NCBI RefSeq assembly: GCF_016097405.1
Contig: NZ_JAEHGD010000002.1
Span: forward strand, 321,876-385,875
Length of the DNA: 64,000 nucleotides
Direction of reading: 5' to 3'
Source: a methane-oxidizing endosymbiont of Gigantopelta aegis
GTDB taxonomy: Bacteria; Pseudomonadota; Gammaproteobacteria; Methylococcales; Methylomonadaceae
The position numbers and the translations under genes are program-made. The stretch's first letter is position 1. Every line of letters begins with the position of its first letter. The notes below the pieces were generated by a model. The model made no database searches, was not told the DNA's origin, and saw only the letters and a program-made list of their open reading frames with translations. Positions 9,779 to 18,550 of the stretch are shown here, piece after piece.

Positions 9779-10193
9779 TAGTCAGTCATGACCGGCAATT
9801 CCTGGATAATGTAGTGACCAATGTATTTGTTTTTGGAGATAGCGGACGAGTCAATGAATATGTCGGCGGTTATTCCGATTGGTTGCGAATACAAAAAAGC
9901 GAACAGCAGGCACGGACGGCTGAAAAGGATGTACGGGTAAAAAAAGAAAAGCCGAAAATAAAACCGGAAAACAAACTCAGCTACAAGGAAAAGCGTGAAC
10001 TCGAACAATTGCCTGATATTATCGAAGGCTTAGAAAATCGGCAGGCAGAATTGAATGAGCGTATCAATCAGCCCGATTTCTATAAACAAGCGCAAGAAAA
10101 AGTCAGCGCTACGTTATCTGAGCTCAATGAGGTCAATCAATCATTGGAACAGGCTTATCAACGCTGGGAAACGCTGGATGGTATGAGTTCGTA

Positions 10194-11378
10194 ATGCTCA
10201 AGGTTCAGTATGATGTCATCATTATTGGCGCCGGCGCCTCCGGTTTGATGACCGCGATTGAAGCCGGTAAGCGCGGTCGTAAGGTTTTGGTGATCGACCA
10301 TGCAAATAAGGCAGGCAAGAAAATCCTGATGTCCGGTGGCGGTCGCTGCAATTTCACCAACATGACCATTGATGCTGAAAATTATCTATCGCGTAATCCA
10401 CATTTTTGCAAATCGGCGCTGAGCCGGTTCACCCAATGGGATTTTATCGCCTGGGTTCAACGCTATAACATTCCGTACCATGAGCGTGATCATGGACAAT
10501 TGTTTTGTGATCGCAGTGCCAAAGACATTTTATCGATGTTATTGAGCGAATGTCAGCAATATGGTGTTTCAATTCAGCTCGATACAGCCATAACCAAGGT
10601 AACAGCGCAAACCCCCGGGTTTATATTGGAAACGAGCAGAGCTTGTTATGTTTGCCAATCGCTCGTTATTGCCAGCGGCGGCTTGTCGATTCCTAAAATG
10701 GGTGCGACGCCTTTTGGTTATCAAGTTGCAGCTCAGTTCTCGTTACCGATTGTGCCCACCCATGCTGGTTTAGTGCCATTGACCTGGCAGGATCGTGACA
10801 AACAACGCTTTGCACCGTTATCCGGTATTGCAGTGCCAGCTGTCGTTCGTTTTGGAAATCATGTATTCCGGGAAAATATGTTGTTCACGCATCGGGGATT
10901 GAGTGGCCCGGTGATTTTGCAGATTTCTTCTTATTGGCGGCCAGGCGAGCCGATTCAAATCAATTTGTTACCCGATTTGGATTTGCCGTATTGGTTGCAG
11001 CGACAGCGGGAAAAAATGCCTAATAGCCAGGTTGTCACTGTATTGGCGAAGCAGTTGCCGAAGAAATTGCTGAAGATATTGCTGGCAGAAGAGGTGGTCT
11101 GTATGCCTTTGAAAAGTTTGCAAGCCGCACACATTCAAAAGCTTGCAGAGCAATTGCAGAACTGGTGCTTAAAACCGAATGCAACCGAAGGCTACAGAAC
11201 CGCAGAAGTGACGGTCGGTGGGGTCGATTGCGATGCCTTATCGTCAAAAACAATGGAATGCAAAACCGTACCAGGCCTGTACTTTGTCGGCGAAGTCGTT
11301 GATGTAAGCGGTTGGTTGGGTGGCTATAATTTTCAATGGGCCTGGTCATCTGGCTGGTGCGCAGGACAGTATGTGTAG
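10194..11378 (+). CDS. YhiN/HI0933-family flavoprotein
   Basis: 394 residues. The N-terminal dinucleotide-binding motif is IIGAGASGLMTAIEAG, followed by KKILMSGGGRCNFTN, the signature of the HI0933-like (BaiN) FAD family, and a C-terminal GLYFVGEVVDVSGWLGGYN that closes the FAD site. It is likely a cytosolic NAD(P)/FAD-dependent oxidoreductase; the substrate is unknown. It starts at ATG 10194, overlapping the uup stop (TAATG), so expression may have depended on uup translation that the insertion now interrupts. Confidence 0.88.
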   Translation: MLKVQYDVIIIGAGASGLMTAIEAGKRGRKVLVIDHANKAGKKILMSGGGRCNFTNMTIDAENYLSRNPHFCKSALSRFTQWDFIAWVQRYNIPYHERDHGQLFCDRSAKDILSMLLSECQQYGVSIQLDTAITKVTAQTPGFILETSRACYVCQSLVIASGGLSIPKMGATPFGYQVAAQFSLPIVPTHAGLVPLTWQDRDKQRFAPLSGIAVPAVVRFGNHVFRENMLFTHRGLSGPVILQISSYWRPGEPIQINLLPDLDLPYWLQRQREKMPNSQVVTVLAKQLPKKLLKILLAEEVVCMPLKSLQAAHIQKLAEQLQNWCLKPNATEGYRTAEVTVGGVDCDALSSKTMECKTVPGLYFVGEVVDVSGWLGGYNFQWAWSSGWCAGQYV

Positions 11379-11427
11379 TGTGATATTTTGTCCTGCGCCA
11401 AGCGCATAGGAATAAGAGGTAAGCGGA

Positions 11428-11868
11428 TTATTGGGAAATATATTTCAGAATTTCGACAACCTGCTCGGGGGTTTCGGTGACGGCCATCGCAGCGGCGTCA
11501 ATTTCTTTCAGTGGATGGGTCAATTTCGGCGCGTGTAAGGTGATAATAGGAATGCCTAAACCGGTTGCGATGCCGGCATCAAATGCAGCATTCCATTGTT
11601 TGTATTGCTCACCAAAGCGAATCACGACAATATCGGCACGGCTGATATAGTTATTGGTGCGCAGAGCGTTGATTTTGGCGGCCTTATGGTCTTTCCAGAA
11701 CGGTTTGTCTTCAGGGCCTAAAATATTGACGCCAATATTGTCGCTGGCATCATGGTCAGTGATCGGTGTGAGTACGTCGATATCGAGTTTGTATTCGATA
11801 ATGCCATTTTGAATCTTTTCGCGCCAGTCGGTGTGAATTTCACCAGAGAGATAGATTGTATAACTCAT
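11428..11868 (-). CDS. ytoQ: YtoQ family protein
   Basis: 146 residues starting MSYTIYLSGEIHTDWR, with NILGPEDKPFWKDHK and ADIVVIRFGEQYKQWNAAFD, the signature of the YtoQ family (nucleoside 2-deoxyribosyltransferase-like fold). No biochemical role is established. It is a single gene, convergent with the flavoprotein and divergent from the DUF1820 gene. Confidence 0.85.
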   Translation of the reverse strand: MSYTIYLSGEIHTDWREKIQNGIIEYKLDIDVLTPITDHDASDNIGVNILGPEDKPFWKDHKAAKINALRTNNYISRADIVVIRFGEQYKQWNAAFDAGIATGLGIPIITLHAPKLTHPLKEIDAAAMAVTETPEQVVEILKYISQ

Positions 11869-11923
11869 TATGTTCTCGGGTTGATGTTAGAATAGCGCTT
11901 ATTTTAACGGTAATTTGACACAA

Positions 11924-12253
11924 ATGGCAGAAAAACATATTTATAAAATTATTTTCATGAATCAGAATCAGGTTTATGAAGTGTATGCTAAATCCGTATT
12001 CCAAGGTGACTTGTACGGCTTTATTGTTATTGAGGATTTTTTATTTGGGGAAAAGTCTGCCATTGTGGTTGATCCGACTGAGGATAAATTACGCCATGAA
12101 TTTGAACATGTCAGTCGGTCGTTTATTCCGATGCATGAGGTAATTCGTATCGACCAGGTCAAGCGGCAAGGGACGCCTAAAATTGTTTCGGCCAATACAG
12201 GGGATGCAAGTAAAACAAATGTTACCCCGTTGTATGGGCCGAAAAAGGATTAA
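11924..12253 (+). CDS. DUF1820 family protein
   Basis: About 109 residues. The sequence KIIFMNQNQVYEVYAK, followed by GFIVIEDFLFGE and SRSFIPMHEVIRIDQV, matches the small DUF1820 family found widely in gammaproteobacteria. The function is unknown. ATG 11924 is preferred over the in-frame TTG 11915. It is convergent with sspB, with only 7 bases between the stops. Confidence 0.85.
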   Translation: MAEKHIYKIIFMNQNQVYEVYAKSVFQGDLYGFIVIEDFLFGEKSAIVVDPTEDKLRHEFEHVSRSFIPMHEVIRIDQVKRQGTPKIVSANTGDASKTNVTPLYGPKKD

Positions 12254-12260
12254 TAAATGG

Positions 12261-12644
12261 CTATTTAACGACGCGAAGGTGTGGTTTGCCAGCAGGTTTT
12301 TTGTCGGGTTTAGGTGCCGGTGGTGGCGTCTCGTCATCGTCATCATCAAAAATCATGCCTTTGCCATTCTCTTTGGCATAAATGGCCTGAACCTGAGAAA
12401 TCGGCACAATAATGTGTATCGCTTTACCGGCAAAGCGGGCGTTGAATTGAATGTCTTCATTGCCTAATGACAATGCGTCGGTCGCTTCAGGACGGATATT
12501 TAGCACAATTTGGCCGTTTTCAATGAAATCATCGGGTAATACGGCGTCTGGGTGATCGGCGTCAATCAATAGATGGGGAGTTAGATTGTTGTCCAGAATC
12601 CACTCATAAATGGCGCGAATCAGATAAGGTTTTAATGAACTCAT
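12261..12644 (-). CDS. sspB: ClpXP protease specificity-enhancing factor SspB
   Basis: 127 residues. The N-terminal fold begins MSSLKPYLIRAIYEWILDN and contains IVLNIRPEAT and FNARFAGKAIHIIVPISQV, which form the ssrA-tag-binding groove. An acidic linker (FDDDDDE) leads to the C-terminal ClpX-docking peptide LRVVK. SspB delivers ssrA-tagged stalled-ribosome products to ClpXP. It overlaps sspA by 4 bases (ATGA), the usual operon. Confidence 0.94.
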   Translation of the reverse strand: MSSLKPYLIRAIYEWILDNNLTPHLLIDADHPDAVLPDDFIENGQIVLNIRPEATDALSLGNEDIQFNARFAGKAIHIIVPISQVQAIYAKENGKGMIFDDDDDETPPPAPKPDKKPAGKPHLRVVK

Positions 12645-13276
12645 TTGCTGCCCTGAACCATTTCTTTTTCTGCATCACTTAAGCTGTCCCGAAACGCTTT
12701 GCGCGTAAACAGACGGTTAGCGTACGCAGTAATGCCTTTTCCTAGCGAGGGCAGGTCTATACCGAGCGCATGTAAACGCCACAGCAAAGGGGCTAATGCG
12801 CAGTCCGTCAAGGAAAACTCTTCGCTCATGAAGTAAGGTGCGGCATCGAAAACGGGTGCTGCGGCCATTAAGCTTTCACGTAGCATCTTTTTTGCTCGCG
12901 CGGATTTTTTTTCGCCAGAGTTTAGGACTTCATCCAACAAAGAATACCAGTCCTGGTCGATCCGTTTAATAATCATGCGGGTATTGGCGCGAGACACCGG
13001 ATCCATTTGATGTAAAGGTGGATGCGGAAAGCGTTCGTCCAGATATTCCATGATGATGCGAGAATCATAGAGCACCAGATCGCGATCGATCAAAGTCGGT
13101 GATGTCCCGTTAGGATTGAGCTCCAGCAGATCTTCAGGGGGTTCGGCAGGATCAAAATATTCGATATCGGCGGTTACCTTTTTTTCATGCAATACGATGC
13201 GGGCGCAATGGCTCAAAGCACAGGTTGGCGATGAAAAAAGCGTCATTACAGATTTTCGGGTCGTAATGTTTGCCAC
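12641..13276 (-). CDS. sspA: Stringent starvation protein A
   Basis: A glutathione-S-transferase-like protein of about 211 residues: thioredoxin fold at MTLFSSPTCALSHCARIVLHEK, DRDLVLYDSRIIMEYLDERFPHPPL, then a helical C-domain. SspA binds RNA polymerase and alters promoter choice under starvation and acid stress. I choose GTG 13276 (VANITTRKSVM): GAGG lies 9 bases upstream, and earlier in-frame sequence to 13429 has no family likeness. It is transcribed with sspB. Confidence 0.9.
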   Translation of the reverse strand: MANITTRKSVMTLFSSPTCALSHCARIVLHEKKVTADIEYFDPAEPPEDLLELNPNGTSPTLIDRDLVLYDSRIIMEYLDERFPHPPLHQMDPVSRANTRMIIKRIDQDWYSLLDEVLNSGEKKSARAKKMLRESLMAAAPVFDAAPYFMSEEFSLTDCALAPLLWRLHALGIDLPSLGKGITAYANRLFTRKAFRDSLSDAEKEMVQGSK

Positions 13277-13352
13277 TGATAATATCCTCTTTGTCAGACG
13301 AAAAAAGAAATCGGGATTATAGCATGGATGAATATCGATATGTGAAGCAGAG

Positions 13353-13982
13353 CTATGCAGTCTGATTGTGGAATAATTTTTGATATTCGCGTGTCGCCTG
13401 TTCTGGATTTTTGTGGTTAAAAATACCACCGATTATGGCTAAAAAATCAGCACCGGCTTCTAGTAATTGTTGGCCATTTTCGGGCAGAATACCACCGATG
13501 GCGACGATAGGTACGGCGATCTGTTGTTTTGCCTGACGTATTGTCTGGATATGTGCCGGGCGGGCGAGGGGTTTTGATGATGATGGGAAAAATCGGCCAA
13601 AGGCGACATAATTCGCGCCGGCGCGTGTCATAGTCAGTGCTCTGTCGAGGTCGTTGTAACAGGAAATACCAATGATGGCATCGGGGCCTAAGCGCTGTCT
13701 AGCCTGTTTGATATCGCCATCGTCTTGGCCTAAGTGGACGCCATCGGCTTTTAATGCTGCGGCTAATTCAATATCATCGTTAACGATAAAGGGAATTTGG
13801 TAATGTTGGCATAGAGAAAATAGTGCCTGTGCTAGCTCAGTTGCCGGAAGTGAAGATTTGTTGCGGTATTGTAAAACAGCTACGCCTCCGCGTAATGCCG
13901 CTTCTGTTTGTTCCAGAATCTGCTGGTGGCTGCGGTTTTCGGTTTGAGTGATGGCGTAAATACCCTGATTTGGAAGCTTCAT
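13353..13982 (-). CDS. thiE: Thiamine-phosphate synthase
   Basis: 209 residues, TIM-barrel: GIYAIT, VAVLQYRNKS (diphosphate-binding Gln/Arg), PFIVNDD, ADGVHLGQDD, IIGISCYN, YVAFGRFFPSSSK, PIVAIGGI and FLAIIGGIF. It joins HMP-diphosphate to the thiazole phosphate to make thiamine phosphate. Its start overlaps the thiD stop by 4 bases, so the pair is an operon. Confidence 0.93.
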   Translation of the reverse strand: MKLPNQGIYAITQTENRSHQQILEQTEAALRGGVAVLQYRNKSSLPATELAQALFSLCQHYQIPFIVNDDIELAAALKADGVHLGQDDGDIKQARQRLGPDAIIGISCYNDLDRALTMTRAGANYVAFGRFFPSSSKPLARPAHIQTIRQAKQQIAVPIVAIGGILPENGQQLLEAGADFLAIIGGIFNHKNPEQATREYQKLFHNQTA

Positions 13983-14770
13983 TCCTCAGTCCAGAACAGG
14001 CGATTGGGGTTGAGTTGTCCGTGTCCGGTTGAATAAGCCTTAGCTAGGCTGTTCCAAGTGTATTCCTGGGCTTCAGAAATCGCGGTAAACGGGTCAAGGC
14101 TATGGGATATCAGTGCAGCGATACTGCTAGCTAACGTACAGCCAGAGCCATGATATTCACCCGCAAGTCGTTCCCAATGAAAAACCTCATGCGTATCGTC
14201 GGGACCAAACAGAAGGTTGTCTACAGTTTGGCTTTGTTCATGCGCGCCTGTGATCAAAACAAACTCTGCGCCATGTTGTTGCAATTTTTCACCACAGCTT
14301 TTTAAGTCATTAAGGTTTGTCAACAAGCGTGCTTCGTGGCTATTTGGTGTTATTACAGTAGACAAAGGGATGAGTTTCTGGATGATGGCGTCAATCAGCT
14401 GAGGCTCGGAAAAATCTTTGCCACCACCGGCGGCTAAAACCGGATCGAGAATAACAGGGATAGTCGGTACTTGATTTAGAATATGGCTCAGAGCAATGGC
14501 TATTTCTGTGCTGCCGAGTAGGCCAATTTTGATTGCGCTGATTTCAATATCCGCCAACAAGGTTTCTGTTTGTCGGATAAATTCTGTAGCCGATTGAGGG
14601 AAGACGGCTTTGGCATCATGGGTGTCTTGTTCGGTCAGCGCGGTAATGATACTGCATGGATGGCAATGATGGCTGATGATAGTTTCAATATCGGCTTGAA
14701 TGCCTGCGCCACCGCTAGGGTCGTGACCTGAAAAGCATAAAACAGCAGGGCGTTTAAGGTCTGTTGACAT
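13979..14770 (-). CDS. thiD: Hydroxymethylpyrimidine/phosphomethylpyrimidine kinase
   Basis: 263 residues of the ribokinase fold: CFSGHDPSGGAGIQADIETI at the substrate site, KIGLLGS, PVILDPVLAAGGG, VITPNSHEARLL, and the anion-hole motif HGSGCTLASSIAALI. It phosphorylates HMP to HMP-diphosphate in thiamine synthesis. It is directly followed by thiE. The upstream neighbours on the same strand are tRNA genes. Confidence 0.93.
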   Translation of the reverse strand: MSTDLKRPAVLCFSGHDPSGGAGIQADIETIISHHCHPCSIITALTEQDTHDAKAVFPQSATEFIRQTETLLADIEISAIKIGLLGSTEIAIALSHILNQVPTIPVILDPVLAAGGGKDFSEPQLIDAIIQKLIPLSTVITPNSHEARLLTNLNDLKSCGEKLQQHGAEFVLITGAHEQSQTVDNLLFGPDDTHEVFHWERLAGEYHGSGCTLASSIAALISHSLDPFTAISEAQEYTWNSLAKAYSTGHGQLNPNRLFWTEE

Positions 14771-14784
14771 AATGATGTATGGAT

Positions 14785-14860
14785 TGGAGCGGGAAACGAG
14801 ATTCGAACTCGCGACCCCAACCTTGGCAAGGTTGTGCTCTACCAGCTGAGCTATTCCCGC
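14785..14860 (-). tRNA. tRNA-Gly (GCC), copy 1
   Basis: A 76-nt cloverleaf including encoded CCA. The acceptor stem GCGGGAA pairs with TTCCCGC, the anticodon loop is TTGCCAA with GCC, and the T arm contains GTTCGAATC. It is identical to the second copy at 14994-15069. Confidence 0.95.
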
Positions 14861-14871
14861 TTAAATACGAA

Positions 14872-14945
14872 TGGAGGCTGCGACCGGAATCGAACCGGTG
14901 TAGATGGCTTTGCAGGCCACTGCATAACCACTTTGCTACGCAGCC
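14872..14945 (-). tRNA. tRNA-Cys (GCA)
   Basis: A 74-nt cloverleaf including CCA. The acceptor stem GGCTGCG pairs with CGCAGCC, the anticodon GCA sits in a CTGCAAA loop, and the T loop is GGTTCGATTCC. It lies between the two identical tRNA-Gly genes. Confidence 0.95.
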
Positions 14946-14956
14946 AGGAAACTCAA

Positions 14957-14983
14957 TAAAAAAGCCGCGGTGGTTGCGCGGCC
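14957..14983 (-). terminator. Rho-independent terminator between tRNA-Gly copy 2 and tRNA-Cys
   Basis: Read on the minus strand, GCCGCG and CGCGGC form a 6-bp GC-only stem with a 7-base loop, followed at once by TTTTTTATT. It sits downstream of tRNA-Gly copy 2 and upstream of tRNA-Cys, so it would split the cluster into two transcripts or lower tRNA-Cys and tRNA-Gly copy 1. Confidence 0.75.
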
Positions 14984-14993
14984 TTGTAAATCT

Positions 14994-15069
14994 TGGAGCG
15001 GGAAACGAGATTCGAACTCGCGACCCCAACCTTGGCAAGGTTGTGCTCTACCAGCTGAGCTATTCCCGC
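14994..15069 (-). tRNA. tRNA-Gly (GCC), copy 2
   Basis: A 76-nt cloverleaf with CCA, identical in sequence to the copy at 14785-14860. It is the first tRNA of the minus-strand cluster. Confidence 0.95.
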
Positions 15070-15118
15070 GTTTCAATTTATCCTGAGTATTATAAGGGAT
15101 AAATTGAGGATGTCAACA

Positions 15119-15682
15119 TTATTTAAGATTAATGCCGAGAGTCCATCCTGTTTTCCCTTTACATTCGCCGTCTAGTATTTCGACTTGAACGAAGGCGTCT
15201 TTCTTTCCGTAAGCCGCTTGAGTTTGCAACGCCTTGACGCGTGTGCCTTGTGGCATATGTTTACATCCGCCAACACGATCATCTTCTTCAGAATCATCAA
15301 ATGCAGCTATTGAACCCGGTACGGCGACTAAACGAATCGTGGCTTCAGGTGCCGTTGCATTTGGCCCCTTTAATTTATATTCATTTCCGAGAACGATAGG
15401 GGTTTGCTTGAATGTCGGAAGTTGTTTATTGGAACCGGAACTAAACATAATAATAACAATGAGCAAAACAACAGCGCCAATGCCGCCAAAGAACACTTTA
15501 GGGTTGGATTCTTTAAGCGCCATAATTTTAGCAACGATATTGCTCGCTGTATCAGCAGCAGGATTGCTTGCTTTGGCTGTTGTTTCAGTTGTTGCTTCTG
15601 TTTGTTGTGTGTTGTCCTGAGATGTTTCCGATGCAGATGTAGATTCTGATTCGTTTAAATTTTCGTTTTCACCATTGCTCAT
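15119..15682 (-). CDS. Hypothetical single-pass membrane protein with disordered N-terminus
   Basis: 187 residues, not recognised. Residues 1-50 are rich in Ser, Thr, Glu and Asn and look disordered. One strong membrane helix lies at about 66-83 (FFGGIGAVVLLIVIIMF), followed by a C-terminal domain of about 100 residues that ends in a GWTLGINLK strand and could be SH3-like. It holds two well-spaced Cys (GGCKHM, DGECKG). The orientation is probably cytoplasmic N-terminus with periplasmic C-domain. AGGAACA precedes the ATG. Confidence 0.6.
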   Translation of the reverse strand: MSNGENENLNESESTSASETSQDNTQQTEATTETTAKASNPAADTASNIVAKIMALKESNPKVFFGGIGAVVLLIVIIMFSSGSNKQLPTFKQTPIVLGNEYKLKGPNATAPEATIRLVAVPGSIAAFDDSEEDDRVGGCKHMPQGTRVKALQTQAAYGKKDAFVQVEILDGECKGKTGWTLGINLK

Positions 15683-15798
15683 GTTGTGTTCCTCTTTAGA
15701 AAAAATCTTTTAGTTATTATAGTGTAGTGGGACTCCTAAAGGTACCACGATGAAAAAACATTTCAAGTCCGGTTTATAGAAAAATAGGACAGAGACTA

Positions 15799-16650
15799 GG
15801 GGCTGTTGCCATTTCACATAGGTAACCATAAAAAGGCGCAAGCCAGAGCGATAGAGCCTTCAAAATTTCGTTTGAGTTTGTCATATCGCGTGGCGATCGC
15901 TCTGAAATGCTTAAGTCTTGCAAACACATTTTCAACGAGATGGCGATATTTGTAGAGACACCAATCCATTTCATCATTTCCCCGAGTTGAATTCTTTTTT
16001 CTTGGGATAACAGGAACAGCCCCTTTGTCTTTAATTTGAAGACGTAATGCTTCACTGTCATAGCCTCTGTCAGCAACTATATAGTCACCTTTTGGGAGCT
16101 CTGCAACTAATTTCGGTGCTTCTTTACAGTCATGAACTTCGCCGCCTGTCACTGAGAAATGAATAGGAAGACCACAGGCATCAACGGCCATATGAATTTT
16201 ACTGGTGTTCCCGGCGACAGATTTCCCTATCGCTGTTTCTTGTTCACAGGCCGCACCACTACTATGCTGATGTGCTTTCACAATACTCCCATCAATAAAT
16301 TCCCATTCCAGGTCTGGGTCAACAACCAGGGCGTTAAAAATACCCATCAGTTTTTCTTTACGAGACCAGTCATTGAATCGTTTATATACCGCATTCCAAT
16401 TACCAAAAGCCGTGGGTAAATCTCTCCAGGGACAACCTACTCGCAAGCGATAAAAAATACCTTCGACTGTTTTTCGAAGACAAGGTTTGTCATAAATTCC
16501 CATTTTCAACATAATTATCTTCAGTTTCTCCCAAAGTTCATCCGTAAGCAGTTGTCGCGGCATAGTTTGCTTGTTTTTGAGTCAAAATAAACAATCTATG
16601 TGGCGGAGTTATTGAATTTCAAGGGGGATTTTCAAAACGGCAACAGCCCC
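15799..16650 (-). mobile_element. IS5-family (IS427-like) element, copy 2, intact
   Basis: 852 bp with 12-bp terminal inverted repeats GGGGCTGTTGCC at both ends and a TA duplication (15797-15798 and 16651-16652). It carries the 6-A tract that keeps the transposase in one frame. The target is an intergenic stretch between the hypothetical membrane protein and tRNA-Lys. Confidence 0.95.
15814..16563 (-). CDS. IS5-family transposase
   Basis: 249 residues. An N-terminal DNA-binding part (DUF4096-like: GCPWRDLPTAFGNWNAVYKR) is followed by a DDE core with FIDGSIVKAHQH (first Asp), VADRGYDSEALR (second Asp) and YRHLVENVFARLKHFR (Glu). Intact and probably active. It begins MPRQLL like copy 5, whereas copies 1, 3 and 4 begin MPRQML, so at least two subtypes coexist. 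Confidence 0.93.
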   Translation of the reverse strand: MPRQLLTDELWEKLKIIMLKMGIYDKPCLRKTVEGIFYRLRVGCPWRDLPTAFGNWNAVYKRFNDWSRKEKLMGIFNALVVDPDLEWEFIDGSIVKAHQHSSGAACEQETAIGKSVAGNTSKIHMAVDACGLPIHFSVTGGEVHDCKEAPKLVAELPKGDYIVADRGYDSEALRLQIKDKGAVPVIPRKKNSTRGNDEMDWCLYKYRHLVENVFARLKHFRAIATRYDKLKRNFEGSIALACAFLWLPM

Positions 16651-16754
16651 TATTATAAATACTTTATTTTTAATGGTGCGGTTTGGAATCTAAAATAGGC
16701 TGCAAAAAATAATTGCAAAATTTATAAAATGATTTAAAATAAGCAATCTTTGTC

Positions 16755-16830
16755 GGGTCGTTAGCTCAGCCGGTAGAGCACCGCACTTTTAATGCGATGG
16801 TCGAGCGTTCGAATCGCTCACGACCCACCA
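16755..16830 (+). tRNA. tRNA-Lys (UUU)
   Basis: A 76-nt cloverleaf with CCA. The acceptor GGGTCGT pairs with ACGACCC, the D arm is TTAGCTCAGCCGG, the anticodon loop CTTTTAA contains TTT, and the T arm contains GTTCGAATC. A terminator follows. Confidence 0.95.
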
Positions 16831-16840
16831 TATGTTTTAA

Positions 16841-16866
16841 AAAACCAGCTTAGTGCTGGTTTTTTT
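16841..16866 (+). terminator. Terminator of tRNA-Lys
   Basis: AACCAGC and GCTGGTT form a 7-bp stem around a TTAGT loop, followed by a run of T. It lies 10 bases after the tRNA-Lys CCA. Confidence 0.9.
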
Positions 16867-16885
16867 GTGTCTGTTGATTTTGTTG

Positions 16886-16924
16886 GTAAAAAAATAGCGT
16901 CACCCTAGATTATGTAGGTGACGC
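16886..16924 (-). terminator. Terminator of serS
   Basis: On the minus strand GCGTCACC and GGTGACGC form a perfect 8-bp stem with a roughly 12-base loop, then TATTTTTTTACC. It sits 19 bases after the serS stop. Confidence 0.85.
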
Positions 16925-16942
16925 CGTTTTATTGGGTTTGGA

Positions 16943-18223
<1,281 letters not shown>

Positions 18224-18244
18224 CTAAGATAAACGTCAATAAAA

Positions 18245-18550
18245 TTAGCGAAAATGCAATGTGGCTGGCCAACTGATGATGTGGTCAAGATTCAATCGTT
18301 GTTGTAACTCGTCAATGGCATGCAAAACCTTTTCAGTTTCATCATAAAAATCGATGACCAGCGGCAATTCCAGAGATAAGGTCAACAGGTTGGCGCTATG
18401 CACTTCGCGTGAGTCACCGTAGCCGGCAATGCCCCGGCTGACCGTTACGCCCACAATGTTTTCCTCGTCACGCAAAATTTGCAGGATTTGATCTAGGTGG
18501 TCGTGACCTTCTAAGGTAAAAATACGCGCGCAGGTGACCGTTCTTTTCAT
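18245..18550 (-). CDS. DUF190 family protein linked to CrcB
   Basis: 101 residues from ATG 18550 (MKRTVTCARIFTLEG). The fold is PII/ferredoxin-like: GHDHLDQILQILRDEENIVGVTVSRGIAGYG, seen as GVTVSRGIAGYGDS, is the DUF190 signature. Members often sit beside crcB, and a regulatory role on the channel is a guess. Its start overlaps the crcB stop (ATGA), so translation is coupled. An upstream in-frame opening to 18580 lies inside crcB and is disfavoured. Confidence 0.85.
   Translation of the reverse strand: MKRTVTCARIFTLEGHDHLDQILQILRDEENIVGVTVSRGIAGYGDSREVHSANLLTLSLELPLVIDFYDETEKVLHAIDELQQRLNLDHIISWPATLHFR

Larger units (their letters stand above)
7596..10194 (+). pseudogene. uup: Uup-type ABC-F ATPase gene split by an insertion sequence
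   Basis: Joining 7596-9065 to 9781-10194 restores one 627-residue frame, the normal Uup length. The first ABC domain has LLGRNGEGKST and LSGGWKRR; the second has LLGPNGAGKST, LSGGEKNRLLL and LLVMDEPTND. The break falls just after EYDGTLLL, before the switch VSHDRQFLDN, which begins right after the insertion. The C-terminal coiled-coil DNA/ribosome-binding tail lies beyond the break. Uup is a ribosome-associated ABC-F protein that also affects precise transposon excision. The left half now ends at 9092 inside the IS and lacks the second H-switch and tail. Confidence 0.93.

Noticed and set aside
12641-13429. A longer SspA starting at 13429
   Set aside because: The extra N-terminal residues overlap thiE and have no family likeness; GTG 13276 has a suitable ribosome site.
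14779-15102. Open frames of about 100 residues over the tRNA-Gly/Cys/Gly cluster
   Set aside because: They translate tRNA genes (repeating PRLGSRVRISFPAP) and are common false genes.
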